Origin: AC-32 sp035518635 | GTDB lineage: Bacteria; Actinomycetota; Thermoleophilia; Gaiellales; Gaiellaceae | Reading direction: 5' to 3' | Assembly (NCBI GenBank): GCA_035518635.1 | Contig: DATIXI010000011.1 | Location: 62,001-126,000, forward strand | Length of the DNA stretch: 64,000 nucleotides | In this document: in pieces, positions 40,178 to 48,529 of the stretch | How the letters are laid out: each line of letters starts with the position of its first letter | How positions within the stretch are numbered: the stretch's first letter is position 1 | Notes under the pieces: generated by a model | Told to the model about the DNA's origin: nothing | Database searches by the model: none | The model's input: only the letters and a program-made list of their open reading frames with translations | Position numbers and translations under genes: made by a program

Positions 40178-41061
40178 TGGCCGCGCTCGAGCCTGCGCTG
40201 TCCCTCCAGGGCGACGCGCGGGTGCGCCGACGCAAGATCGCCAACCGTGTCGCGGAGGCGATTGCGACGATCGCTGCCTTGGCCGCGGTGGCCGTACTGG
40301 CGGCGGTCGTTTTCGCGGTCGCCAAGCGCGGCGCGAGCGAGCTCTCCTGGACGTTTCTGACCAGCGACCTGCCGGTGCCGTTCGCTCCGGGCGGCGGCAT
40401 CGCGCCGCTGATAGTCGGCTCGGCGATCCTCGTCGGGATCGCGACAGCGATCTCGCTGCCGATTGGCGTATGCATTGCGATCTTCCTCGAGGAGTACGCC
40501 TCGCCGTGGTTGCGCTCGCCGATCCAGCTCGCCGTCGACCTGATGACCGGGTTGCCGTCGGTGATCATCGCGGTGTTCATCTTCAGCCTGCTCGTCTACG
40601 GCCACGCACAGAACGGCCTGGCCGGCTCGCTCGGGCTCGCGATCGTGATGCTGCCGCTGATCACGCGCTCGACCCAGGAGGTGCTGCGGCTCGTCCCCAG
40701 CGCGCAGCGCGAGGGCGCCTTCGCGCTCGGAGCGAGCCGCTGGCGGACGGTCGTCGGGATCATCCTCCCGAGCGCCGCGGGCGGGATCCTGACGGGCACG
40801 GTGCTCGCGATCGCACGAGCGGCAGGCGAGACCGCTCCGCTGCTGTTCGTCACGGGAATCTTCGGGCGGTTCATCGTCTGGGACCCGCTGCACGCGATGC
40901 CCAACATGCCGGTGCAGATCTTCATCTGGTCGGAGTCGCCCGACCCAGAGGACCACAGGCGCGCCTGGGCGACGGCGCTCGTGCTACTCGTGTTCGTGCT
41001 CGTGGCGAGCCTCGTCGCACGTATCGCGCTCCTTTCCAGTCGCAGGAAGCTCGGGCGCTGA
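40177..41061 (+). CDS. pstA: Phosphate ABC transporter permease PstA
   Basis: Second permease of the Pst system (294 aa). It has six membrane helices, the first at about residues 27-50 (IATIAALAAVAVLAAVVFAV). The transport signature region reads VDLMTGLPSVIIAVFIF and the EAA loop is SAQREGAFALGASRWRTVVG. The ATG overlaps the pstC stop. pstB follows after 14 nt with its own Shine-Dalgarno. Confidence 0.94.
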   Translation: MAALEPALSLQGDARVRRRKIANRVAEAIATIAALAAVAVLAAVVFAVAKRGASELSWTFLTSDLPVPFAPGGGIAPLIVGSAILVGIATAISLPIGVCIAIFLEEYASPWLRSPIQLAVDLMTGLPSVIIAVFIFSLLVYGHAQNGLAGSLGLAIVMLPLITRSTQEVLRLVPSAQREGAFALGASRWRTVVGIILPSAAGGILTGTVLAIARAAGETAPLLFVTGIFGRFIVWDPLHAMPNMPVQIFIWSESPDPEDHRRAWATALVLLVFVLVASLVARIALLSSRRKLGR

Positions 41062-41075
41062 ACAGGGAGGACGAC

Positions 41076-41924
41076 ATGAGCCAGACGGATACGATGAGGC
41101 CGATGAGGCCGGTTGACGTCTCAGCGCGGCAGGAATTGCAGCCGCGCGTCCGCGAAACCGTCTTCGACATCCAGGCGTTGAAGGCGATCTACGGGAAGAG
41201 CGTCGCCATCAAGGACGTCAATCTCGAGATCGACCGCAACGTTGTCACCGCCGTGATCGGCCCCTCCGGGTGCGGGAAGAGCACGTTCATCCGCTGCCTC
41301 AACCGGATGAACGACGAGATCCCCGGCTTCCGGCAGGAGGGCCAGATCCTCTACCACGGGACGGACATCCGCGGAAACGGCGTGGACGTGATCGAGGTGC
41401 GGCGACGGATCGGGATGGTCTTCCAGCGGCCGAACCCGTTTCCGAAGACGATCTACGACAACGTCGCCTGGGCACCCCGCATCCTGGGGCTGCGCAAAGG
41501 CCTCGACGAGCGCGTCGAAAAGGCGCTCCGGGGCGCGGCGCTCTGGGACGAGGTCAAGGACCGGCTCAAGAAGAGCGCGCTCTCCCTCTCGGGCGGTCAA
41601 CAGCAGCGGCTCTGCATCGCGCGCGCGATCGCGATCGAGCCGGACGTGCTGCTGCTCGACGAGCCGGCCTCGGCGCTCGATCCGATCGCGACCGCGAGTA
41701 TCGAGGAGCTGATGCACGAGCTGAAGACCGACTACACGATCGTGATCGTGACCCACAACATGCAGCAGGCGGCGCGCGTCGCAGACAGGACGGCCTTCTT
41801 CTCGCTGGACGCCGAGGGTGACGAGCCGGCGGGCGTGCTCGTCGAGTTCGACGACACGCAGAAGCTCTTCACGGCCCCGTCCGACAAGCGGACGGAGGAC
41901 TACGTCACCGGGCGGTTCGGATGA
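41076..41924 (+). CDS. pstB: Phosphate ABC transporter ATP-binding protein PstB
   Basis: The ATPase of the Pst transporter (282 aa). Walker A is GPSGCGKSTF, the Q loop lies in GMVFQRPNPFPKTIYDN, the ABC signature is LSGGQQQRLCIARAIA and Walker B LLLDEPASALDP. PstB proteins have the characteristic RCLNRMND after Walker A, present here. An AGGGAGG Shine-Dalgarno precedes ATG 41076. The stop overlaps the phoU start (ATGA). Confidence 0.95.
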   Translation: MSQTDTMRPMRPVDVSARQELQPRVRETVFDIQALKAIYGKSVAIKDVNLEIDRNVVTAVIGPSGCGKSTFIRCLNRMNDEIPGFRQEGQILYHGTDIRGNGVDVIEVRRRIGMVFQRPNPFPKTIYDNVAWAPRILGLRKGLDERVEKALRGAALWDEVKDRLKKSALSLSGGQQQRLCIARAIAIEPDVLLLDEPASALDPIATASIEELMHELKTDYTIVIVTHNMQQAARVADRTAFFSLDAEGDEPAGVLVEFDDTQKLFTAPSDKRTEDYVTGRFG

Positions 41925-42598
41925 GGACCGCGTTCCAGACCGAGCTCGAGCAGCTCGAGGCCAGCCTCCAGGAGGAGGGCTCGCTCGTCCTCCGCGCGCT
42001 CCGCGGCACGCTCAACGCGCTGTCCCAGCGCGACCTCGAGCTCACCGACGAGGTGATCGCGTTCGACGACGACGTCGACCGGCTCTACCTCCAGATCGAG
42101 GAGGGCATCCAGTCGCTGCTCGCCCGGCAGACGCCGGTCGCGAGCGACCTGCGGCTCGTGCTCGCGATGCTGCACGTCAACCTCCACCTCGAGCGGATGG
42201 CCGACTACTGCGTAACGGTCGCCAAGCTGACGAAGCTCGTCGCCGACATCGAGCCCGAGCCGATGCTGATGGAGCGCCTCCAGGAGATGGGCGAGCGCGC
42301 CGAGGAGATGCTCAGGGTCGCGCTCGACTCGTTCGCAACCCGCGACCTGGTCGGAGCCGAGTCCCTCGTCGAGCTGGACGAGCTGATCGACCGCTCGAAC
42401 CGCCGCTTCGTCGAGCGCCTCGTCGACCTCGCCGCAGATCCTGCGATGCGCGAGTGGGTGCTGCGGATGGTGATCGTCTCCCGGACGCTCGAGCGGATCG
42501 GGGATCATGCCGTGGACATTGGCGAGCAGACGGCCTACCTCCTCACGGCCGAGTTCCGCGAGTTCACCGACGCGTCGCATCCCGAACAGCAGGCGTAG
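41921..42598 (+). CDS. phoU: Phosphate signalling protein PhoU
   Basis: PhoU links Pst transport activity to the phosphate two-component system. The 225-residue protein forms two three-helix bundles, each with the acidic metal-binding stretch: DEVIAFDDDVDRLYLQIEEG and DELIDRSNRRFVERLVDLA. The DHAVDIGEQ pattern near the end is typical. It is translationally coupled to pstB. With a sensor-less kinase encoded nearby, PhoU may be the main input to signalling here. Confidence 0.92.
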   Translation: MRTAFQTELEQLEASLQEEGSLVLRALRGTLNALSQRDLELTDEVIAFDDDVDRLYLQIEEGIQSLLARQTPVASDLRLVLAMLHVNLHLERMADYCVTVAKLTKLVADIEPEPMLMERLQEMGERAEEMLRVALDSFATRDLVGAESLVELDELIDRSNRRFVERLVDLAADPAMREWVLRMVIVSRTLERIGDHAVDIGEQTAYLLTAEFREFTDASHPEQQA

Positions 42599-42622
42599 GC
42601 GCGTGGCCTGCCTGCGAAGCAA

Positions 42623-42961
42623 CTAGGCCAGCAGCGCGCGGACCGCGGCGAGCGGCTCTTCCTGGACCCGGAAGTAGGCCCAGCTCCCGCGCTGTTCTCG
42701 CTCGACGAGGCCGGCCGTCAGGAGCACTTTGAGATGGTGGCTGACCGTCGGCTGGCTCAGACCGAGGGGCTCGGTCAGGTGGCAGACACATGCCTCGCCA
42801 CCGGGCTGTGCCTGGATCAGGCTGAGGAGCCGCAGGCGGGCCGGGTCGGCGAGGACCTTGAGCGCCGCTGCAAGCCGTTCGGCCTGAGCGGCCTCGATCG
42901 GCTCCTCGAGGAGCGGAGGACACGAAGCCGCGATCGTCGCGATCGGTTGCACGGACGACAT
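42623..42961 (-). CDS. arsR: ArsR-family metalloregulator
   Basis: An ArsR/SmtB repressor (112 aa) for the divergent arsenic operon. The winged helix reads ALKVLADPARLRLLSLIQ, then ACVCHLTEPLGLSQPTVSHHLKVL. The CVC pair in the DNA-binding helix is the classic As(III)-binding site of ArsR, and a third Cys lies near the N-terminus. ATG 42961 is chosen as the start nearest the family N-terminus. It ends 24 nt from phoU and is convergent with it. Confidence 0.9.
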   Translation of the reverse strand: MSSVQPIATIAASCPPLLEEPIEAAQAERLAAALKVLADPARLRLLSLIQAQPGGEACVCHLTEPLGLSQPTVSHHLKVLLTAGLVEREQRGSWAYFRVQEEPLAAVRALLA

Positions 42962-42962
42962 A

Positions 42963-42992
42963 TTGACAGAGATCGATATCCGGTGGCAAGAT
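42963..42992 (+). promoter_or_regulatory. Promoter/operator of the arsenic operon
   Basis: A perfect -35 TTGACA (42963-42968) and CAAGAT (42987-42992) with 18-bp spacing. Between them lies AGATCGATATC with the palindrome GATATC/ATCGAT, and ATCGATA recurs near 43006. These AT-rich palindromic sites suit ArsR binding and overlap the promoter core. Confidence 0.5.
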
Positions 42993-43026
42993 CGCATCGA
43001 CCGCCATCGATACCTGGGGAGGAGTC

Positions 43027-43674
43027 ATGGAACAGAGAGGCCTCGACGTACTCGATCCCGTCACCCGCCAACACGTCGAGCGCGCCGCGGAAGCGCTTCA
43101 GCGGGAGTTCCACGGCATCTTCTCGCAGGAGACGATCGCCCGCTACATCGCCGAGTCGAGCGAGCTCCTAGGCGATGCAAAGGTCAACGTCTACGTGCCC
43201 GTCCTCGTCCATCGCTTCGCGCGAGAGCGCCTGAAGGCGCTCGCCCAGATCGAAGGCATGCTCCCGAAGGACATGCCGGAGGTCCTGTTCGTCTGCGTGC
43301 ACAACGCCGGCCGCAGCCAGATGGCGGCTGGCCTCGTCAAGCTCCGATCGGGCGGGCGCATCCATGTGCGTTCGGCCGGGAGCGACCCGGGCGAGAGGAT
43401 CAACCCGGCCGTGATCGAGGCGATGAACGAGCTCGGTGTGGACATGGACGAGGAGTTCCCGAAGCCGCTGACAGACGAGGTCGTCCGCGCCGCGGACGTC
43501 GTCATCACGATGGGCTGCGGAGACGCGTGCCCGATCTACCCCGGCAAGCGCTACGAGGACTGGGCCCTCGACGACCCCGAAGGCCAGAGCCTGGAGACCG
43601 TTCGCCGGATTCGCGACGAGCTCGATGGACGGGTTCAGGCGCTGATCGCGCAGCTGCTGCCCGCGGAGAGTTGA
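43027..43674 (+). CDS. arsC: Arsenate reductase (LMW-phosphatase type, mycothiol/thioredoxin-linked)
   Basis: Reduces arsenate to arsenite. Residues about 1-80 form a helical N-terminal domain (AEALQREFHGIFSQETIARYIAESS) typical of actinobacterial ArsC. Residues about 85-215 form the low-molecular-weight phosphatase domain with the CX5R loop at Cys90-Arg96 (FVCVHNAGRSQM) and a second Cys pair in MGCGDACPIYPG. The Asp general acid is in DWALDDPEG. The divergent arsR and the downstream aquaporin gene define the operon. Confidence 0.92.
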   Translation: MEQRGLDVLDPVTRQHVERAAEALQREFHGIFSQETIARYIAESSELLGDAKVNVYVPVLVHRFARERLKALAQIEGMLPKDMPEVLFVCVHNAGRSQMAAGLVKLRSGGRIHVRSAGSDPGERINPAVIEAMNELGVDMDEEFPKPLTDEVVRAADVVITMGCGDACPIYPGKRYEDWALDDPEGQSLETVRRIRDELDGRVQALIAQLLPAES

Positions 43675-44354
43675 TCCCGCCGCTCGCGCGGGCCCTGGTC
43701 GCCGAGACGATCGGGACGTTCGCGCTCGTCTTCGCCGGCTGCGGGGCGATCATGGTCGACGCCAAGACCGGAGCGCTCGGCCACATCGGCGTCGCGATCT
43801 CGTTCGGGCTGGTGATCATGGTGATGATCTACGCGCTCGGCCACGTCTCCGGCGCGCACCTCAACCCGGCCGTGACGTGCTCGTTCGCGCTCACGCGCCA
43901 CTTCCCGAGAAGGCACATCGCTCCATACTGGGGCGCCCAGCTGGCCGGGGCTTTGGCCGCGGCCGCCGTCCTGCGCGGCTCTCTGGGAGATCTGGCTCAC
44001 GTGGGTGCCACCTACCCGAGCGGATCAGACGCGCAGGCCTTCCTCTGGGAGGCGGTGCTCTCGTTCTTCCTGATGCTCGTGGTCATGGCGGTCGCGACCG
44101 ACACTCGAGCGGTCGGAGAGGCGGCGGCGATCGCGATCGGTGCAACGGTCGGCCTGGATGCGATGTTCGGCGGGCCGATCAGCGGGGCGTCCATGAACCC
44201 GGCCCGCTCGCTGGGTCCAGGGCTCGTCTCGGGCGATCTCCATGCCATCTGGGTGTATCTCTCGGCGCCGTTCGTCGGCGCGGGGCTCGCTGCGTTCACG
44301 TACACGCTGGTTCGTGGTGAGACGCGGGCGTCACCGAGCACCGGCGATGCGTAG
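43671..44354 (+). CDS. Aquaglyceroporin-type MIP channel (arsenite exit, AqpS-like)
   Basis: A six-helix MIP channel (227 aa) with both pore motifs: SGAHLNPAVTCSF and GASMNPARSLGPG. It starts with TTG inside the arsC stop (TTGA), so it is coupled to arsC. Such channels in ars operons (AqpS of Sinorhizobium) let arsenite flow out down its gradient after reduction by ArsC. No ArsB or Acr3 pump is present here, so this may be the only exit path. The selectivity filter cannot be judged with certainty. Confidence 0.85.
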   Translation: MIPPLARALVAETIGTFALVFAGCGAIMVDAKTGALGHIGVAISFGLVIMVMIYALGHVSGAHLNPAVTCSFALTRHFPRRHIAPYWGAQLAGALAAAAVLRGSLGDLAHVGATYPSGSDAQAFLWEAVLSFFLMLVVMAVATDTRAVGEAAAIAIGATVGLDAMFGGPISGASMNPARSLGPGLVSGDLHAIWVYLSAPFVGAGLAAFTYTLVRGETRASPSTGDA

Positions 44355-44359
44355 TACTC

Positions 44360-44385
44360 CGCGAGGCGAATCAGGTTCGCCCGCG
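44360..44385 (+). terminator. Hairpin after the arsenic operon
   Basis: CGCGAGGCGAA and TTCGCCCGCG form a stem with one bulged base and a 5-nt loop just after the aquaporin stop. No T tract is present. Confidence 0.4.
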
Positions 44386-44420
44386 ATGCCCGGCCGGGCG
44401 CCTTCGACCACGCTTTCTGG

Positions 44421-44927
44421 GTGGAGACAGTTGCCCTTCATGAGCGCGCTCGGAAGCTGACCGCGATTCTCTTCGTCGACATCGTCGACGCGACGTCACT
44501 GGTGGTCTCGCTCGGCGACGGGCCCTGGGCGGAGCTGCTCGAGAGGTACCACGCCGTCGTACGCGGCGCGCTCGAGCAACACCGGGGTCGGTTGATGGAC
44601 ATGGCCGGGGACGGCTTCTTTGCGACCTTCGAGGAGGCCGCAGACGCGATCCAGTGCGCTCGCGGGCTCCAGTCGCCCGCCGAACGCCTCGGGCTCGAGC
44701 TTCGGTCCGGAGTCCACATCGGCCACTGCTGGATCGCCGACGAGAAGTGCGCCGGAGCCGACGTCCATGTCGGCGCCCGCCTCGCGAGCTGTGCCGCCCC
44801 GGGCGAGGTCCTGGTCTCGGAAGAGGCAGCCGAGAACGCCCGCGGCGCAGGGATCGCCTTCACTGACCGGGGCCTCCACTCGCTCAAGGGCCTGCCGGGC
44901 ACCCGGCGCGTCTTCGCCGTGGGCTAG
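44421..44927 (+). CDS. Stand-alone class III adenylate/guanylate cyclase-like protein
   Basis: A 168-residue catalytic domain without sensor parts. Metal-binding Asp residues stand in LFVDIVDATSL and GDGFFATF, and RSGVHIGHCW follows. The usual Asn/Arg transition-state motif is replaced by ADVHVGARLAS: the Arg is kept and the Asn position is changed, so activity is uncertain. The rest is complete through LKGLPGTRRVFAV. The stop shares CTAG with the convergent amidohydrolase gene. Confidence 0.8.
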   Translation: METVALHERARKLTAILFVDIVDATSLVVSLGDGPWAELLERYHAVVRGALEQHRGRLMDMAGDGFFATFEEAADAIQCARGLQSPAERLGLELRSGVHIGHCWIADEKCAGADVHVGARLASCAAPGEVLVSEEAAENARGAGIAFTDRGLHSLKGLPGTRRVFAVG

Positions 44928-46528
44928 CCCCAGGGAGGCGGGTTGTGCGTCCAGGCGCCGCCGACCATGGTGGCGACGACGCGTACCTCGGCCAGCTCCT
45001 CCGGCTCGCAGGCCACGAGGTCCCGGTCGAGGACGACGAGGTCGGCGTAGAAACCCGGCAGAAGCCGGCCCCGCCGATGCTCGTCCCGCGAGAGCCAGGC
45101 AGGTGTGACGCAGGTCGCCACGAGCGCTTCCTCGACGGTGAGCGCCTCCTCCGGGTGCCAGGCCGGCCGTTCGTCGAGCGTGCGCAGCACTCCGGCGCGG
45201 ATGCCCGCGAGCGGGTCGAGCTCCTCGATCGGCGCGTCCGAGCCGTTCGCGACGACCGCGCCCGAGTCGAGCAGCGAGCGGTATGCGTACGCGCCGGCCG
45301 TGCGTTCTCCCCAGAAGCGGTCGGCGACGTCGCGGTCGGAGGGCGCGTGGCTGAACTGGACGGATGCGGCGACCCCGAGCTCCGCAAAGCGCGGCACGTC
45401 CTCGGGCGCGAGCAGCTGGGCGTGCTCGATCCGCGGGCGTAGGCCGGGCGGCTTCCACTCGCCGCGCGTCGCCTCGAAGGCGTCGAGCGCCTCGCGGTTG
45501 GCGAGGTCGCCGATCGCGTGGACGGCGAGCGGGAAGCCTGCGCGCGCCCCCGCGTGGATCAGCTCCTCGAGCTGCTCGCGGCTCGTGATCTCGATGCCCG
45601 AGCCGTCGAGCATGCGCGCCGTCTGCGAGCCGAGCGTTCCGTCCATGAACGCCTTCAGATAGCCGAGCCTGAGCAGCGGGCCGCCGAAGCCGCTCCGCAC
45701 GTCGGTAGCGGCAAGCTCTTCCGCCCGCTCCGCCGGAAGCGACTGCCAGACACGCAGCGAGAGCGCGCTCTCGGCTTCGAGCCGCTGCCAGAACCGGAAC
45801 GCGCCGACCCAGCCGTCCTTGTCGTGGACGGCGGTCACGCCGCGCGCGGCCGCGAGCCGGAGCCCGGCGCGCATCGCGTCGACGTATTCGTCGTCGGTGA
45901 TCTCGATCGCCGAGTCGCGGAAGTGCCAGCACGACTCCTCGCGCAGCACCCCGGTCGGCTCGCCGCTCTCGTCCAGCTCGACGACGCCCCCTGCGACCTG
46001 CAGATCGCCCTGCGCGCGCGCGAGCGCCGCGGAGTTGAGCCAGAGCGAGTGGCTGTCGCGGGCCAGGAGCGCCACCGGCCGGTCGCTCACGACCTCGTCG
46101 AGCGCCTCCTTCGTTGGCTCGACCGCCGGCGACCAGTCGCCGCTGCGCCAGCCGCGGCCGCGGAGCCAGCCCTCGCCGGGCGACCGCTCGATGCTCTCAC
46201 GGACGCGCGCGAGTGTCTCGTCGAGCGAGCGCGTGTCCTCGAGCCGCACCTCGTCCTGCGCCACGGCCCAGGTCGGAAAGTGGACGTGCGCGTCGCTGAA
46301 GCCCGGGACCACACAGCGGCCGCCGAGGTCGACGCGGTCGGGCCCGGGAAGCGCGGTCTCGTGTGTCCCCACGCCTCCGGCGATCCGGTCGCCCGCGATT
46401 GCGAGCGAGCGCACGACCGGCAGCGAGGGCTCGAGCGTGCGGATGACGCCGTTCTCGAGGATCACGTTGCACGGGATCGTACGACGCGTGCCCCCGACGT
46501 TGACCTCCCGCCCGATTTCCGGGAGCAT
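44924..46528 (-). CDS. YtcJ-like metal-dependent amidohydrolase
   Basis: A TIM-barrel amidohydrolase of the YtcJ/N-substituted formamide deformylase group (534 aa). Metal ligands appear in VVPGFSDAHVHFPTW (HxH), the middle AVHAIGDLANREALDAF, RIEHAQLLAPED and ANGSDAPIEELDPLAG. A composite beta domain at both ends (DRIAGGVGT; LLPGFYADLVVLDRDL) is typical. The substrate is probably an amide or carbamate but is unknown. ATG 46528 is chosen; a later GTG is possible. Confidence 0.87.
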   Translation of the reverse strand: MLPEIGREVNVGGTRRTIPCNVILENGVIRTLEPSLPVVRSLAIAGDRIAGGVGTHETALPGPDRVDLGGRCVVPGFSDAHVHFPTWAVAQDEVRLEDTRSLDETLARVRESIERSPGEGWLRGRGWRSGDWSPAVEPTKEALDEVVSDRPVALLARDSHSLWLNSAALARAQGDLQVAGGVVELDESGEPTGVLREESCWHFRDSAIEITDDEYVDAMRAGLRLAAARGVTAVHDKDGWVGAFRFWQRLEAESALSLRVWQSLPAERAEELAATDVRSGFGGPLLRLGYLKAFMDGTLGSQTARMLDGSGIEITSREQLEELIHAGARAGFPLAVHAIGDLANREALDAFEATRGEWKPPGLRPRIEHAQLLAPEDVPRFAELGVAASVQFSHAPSDRDVADRFWGERTAGAYAYRSLLDSGAVVANGSDAPIEELDPLAGIRAGVLRTLDERPAWHPEEALTVEEALVATCVTPAWLSRDEHRRGRLLPGFYADLVVLDRDLVACEPEELAEVRVVATMVGGAWTHNPPPWG

Positions 46529-46558
46529 TCCCTCGCTGTCGGATCGAGGTGAGCAGGC

Positions 46559-47062
46559 GTGAACGTTCCGGTCCTCCGACCAAAGGACGCTGCGCTCGTC
46601 CCCAAGCTGGGCATTCAGATGCCGATCCGGATGCTCGCCGCCGCGCACGAGGCGGCGATCCCGCCCTCGCTGGCGGCGTCGGTGCTGATGCAGGAGTCGG
46701 GCGGCGGCACGAACGTCTTCGGCCACGACCCGACGATCTTCGTCGGCGCCGGCGAGGTCACGAAGGCCAAGTACCTGGCGTACAGGGCGCAGCGCGGCGC
46801 GAAGGGGGAGGGCGGGATGCAGGGCGTTGGCCCGCTCCAGCTGACGTTCTACACGTTGCAGGACGAGGCCGACGAGCAGGGCGGCTGCTGGAAGCCGTAC
46901 GTGAACATGCTCGTCGGCTTCCAGCATCTGGCCGACAACATCCGCCGGAGCGGCATGCATGCGGGGGTAAAGGCGTACAACGGCTCGGGCGACGCTGCGG
47001 AGACGTACGCGACCACTGTCCTCGACCGGGCGGATACCTTCAAGCAGGTTCTCGGCCGTTGA
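46559..47062 (+). CDS. Lytic transglycosylase-like (lysozyme fold) protein without signal peptide
   Basis: A 167-residue protein with a goose-lysozyme/SLT-like arrangement: catalytic Glu in ASVLMQESGGGTNVFG, MQGVGPLQLT, a FQHLADNIRRSG helix and VKAYNGSGDAAETYA. No signal peptide or membrane anchor is present, unlike cell-wall lytic enzymes. It may leave the cell by another route or be a remnant of a phage-type gene, although no phage genes surround it. It starts with GTG 31 bp from the divergent amidohydrolase gene. Confidence 0.7.
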   Translation: MNVPVLRPKDAALVPKLGIQMPIRMLAAAHEAAIPPSLAASVLMQESGGGTNVFGHDPTIFVGAGEVTKAKYLAYRAQRGAKGEGGMQGVGPLQLTFYTLQDEADEQGGCWKPYVNMLVGFQHLADNIRRSGMHAGVKAYNGSGDAAETYATTVLDRADTFKQVLGR

Positions 47063-47077
47063 GGTAGACATCGCTCT

Positions 47078-47914
47078 GTGAGCACGCTCGCTCCTCCGCG
47101 CGAGCAGGCAGACCGGTCTTCGCCGCTGCGCTCGCTGAACCCGGTCTGGGCCACCGCGCTGATCCTCCTGGCGGCCCTCGTCGCGTGGATCGTGACCATC
47201 GACCGCATGTGGGGGATGGACGCCGGCCCGGGCACCGACCTCGGCGGGCTCGGCTGGTACCTCGGCGTCTGGGTGACGATGATGGCGGCGATGATGCTGC
47301 CGTCGGTCGCGCCGATGGCGCTCGTCTTCGCGCGCATCTCGCACGACCGCGAGGCGAAGGGGCGCGCGTTCGTTCCGACGTGGATCTTCCTCGCCGGCTA
47401 CCTCGCCGCCTGGGCTACCTACGGGCTCGTCGCCTATGGCGTGTTCCGGCTGATCACCGCCGCGGGGACGGAGTGGCTCGCCTGGGACCGCGCCGGCCCC
47501 TACGTGGCGGGAGGGGTGATCCTCGTCGCCGGCCTGTACCAGCTGTCGCCGCTGAAGGAGGTCTGCCTGCGCCACTGCCGCGGGCCGCTCCACTACATCC
47601 TGCACGGCTGGCGCGAGGGCCGGCTCGGCGCCGTGCGGATGGGCTTCGAGCACGGGCTCTACTGCGTCGGCTGCTGCTGGGGCCTGATGCTGATCCTGTT
47701 CGCGGTCGGCGTGATGAGCCTCTTCTGGATGGCCGTCCTCGCGGCTGTGATCTTCGCCGAGAAGATCCTCCCGTATGGCCTGCGCATCTCCCGGGTGCTC
47801 GGGGTCGCGTTCGTCGCGCTCGGCATCTGGGTCGCCGTCGCGCCCGGGAGCGTTCCCTGGCTCACCGATCCCGCCTCCAAGTCGCCCTCGATGAACATGA
47901 AGATGAACTCCTAG
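47078..47914 (+). CDS. DUF2182 integral membrane protein
   Basis: A predicted metal-binding membrane protein of the DUF2182 family (278 aa), function unknown. It has six to seven hydrophobic segments. Conserved points are WTLMMAAMMLP-like VWVTMMAAMMLPSVAP, LKEVCLRHCRGPLHYI, EHGLYCVGCCWGLM and a Met-rich tail (SMNMKMNS). The Cys, His and Met clusters inside and at the ends of membrane helices suggest copper or another soft metal. It is followed within 12 nt by a DUF1326 gene. Confidence 0.85.
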   Translation: MSTLAPPREQADRSSPLRSLNPVWATALILLAALVAWIVTIDRMWGMDAGPGTDLGGLGWYLGVWVTMMAAMMLPSVAPMALVFARISHDREAKGRAFVPTWIFLAGYLAAWATYGLVAYGVFRLITAAGTEWLAWDRAGPYVAGGVILVAGLYQLSPLKEVCLRHCRGPLHYILHGWREGRLGAVRMGFEHGLYCVGCCWGLMLILFAVGVMSLFWMAVLAAVIFAEKILPYGLRISRVLGVAFVALGIWVAVAPGSVPWLTDPASKSPSMNMKMNS

Positions 47915-47926
47915 AAAGGAGAACCG

Positions 47927-48529
47927 ATGGCCTGGCACCTCGACGGCACCTACTTCGAGAACTGCAACTGCGACGTCCTCTGCCCGTGCGGCGCGTCGAG
48001 CCTCACCCTTCCGGCCACGAACGAGCGCTGCCACGTGCTCTTCGTCTTCCACGTCGAAGAGGGCGAGATCGAGGGCGTGGACGTGAGCGGGCTCTCGGTC
48101 GGGATCCTGGCCGACTCACCCGGGATGATGATCGAGGGCGGCTGGAAGGTCGGCGTCTACCTGGACGACAAGGCCACCGAGGCGCAGGCGGAGGCCCTCG
48201 GCGCGGTGTTCTCCGGCCAGAAGGGCGGACCGATGGAGGCGCTCGCGCCGTTGATCGGGGAGCTGCTCGGGGTCGAGCGCGCGCCGATCGAGTTCGACGA
48301 GGACGGGCCGCGCCACCACGCGAAGATCGGCGGCGACATCGAGATCGTGGTCGAGGACTTCGTCCCGGAGCAACTCGGCCAGGTCTCGCGACTAACCAAC
48401 GTCGCGCACCCCGTGGCGACGACGCTCACCGTCGCGCGGGCGACCACCTCCCGGATCAAGGGCTTCGGCCTCGACATCTCGAACGAGGGTAAGAACGGTC
48501 ACGCGGCCCCGTTCTCGTGGGCGGCCTGA
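47927..48529 (+). CDS. DUF1326 protein, first copy
   Basis: A 200-residue soluble protein of the DUF1326 family, function unknown. It starts with the family motif GTYFENCNCDVLCPCG, a CxCx4CPC cluster that looks like a metal or Fe-S site, and continues with GVDVSGLSVG and GPRHHAKIGGDIEI. A GAAAGGAGA Shine-Dalgarno precedes the ATG. It pairs with DUF2182 upstream, as in other bacteria, and overlaps the GST gene by 13 nt. Confidence 0.85.
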   Translation: MAWHLDGTYFENCNCDVLCPCGASSLTLPATNERCHVLFVFHVEEGEIEGVDVSGLSVGILADSPGMMIEGGWKVGVYLDDKATEAQAEALGAVFSGQKGGPMEALAPLIGELLGVERAPIEFDEDGPRHHAKIGGDIEIVVEDFVPEQLGQVSRLTNVAHPVATTLTVARATTSRIKGFGLDISNEGKNGHAAPFSWAA

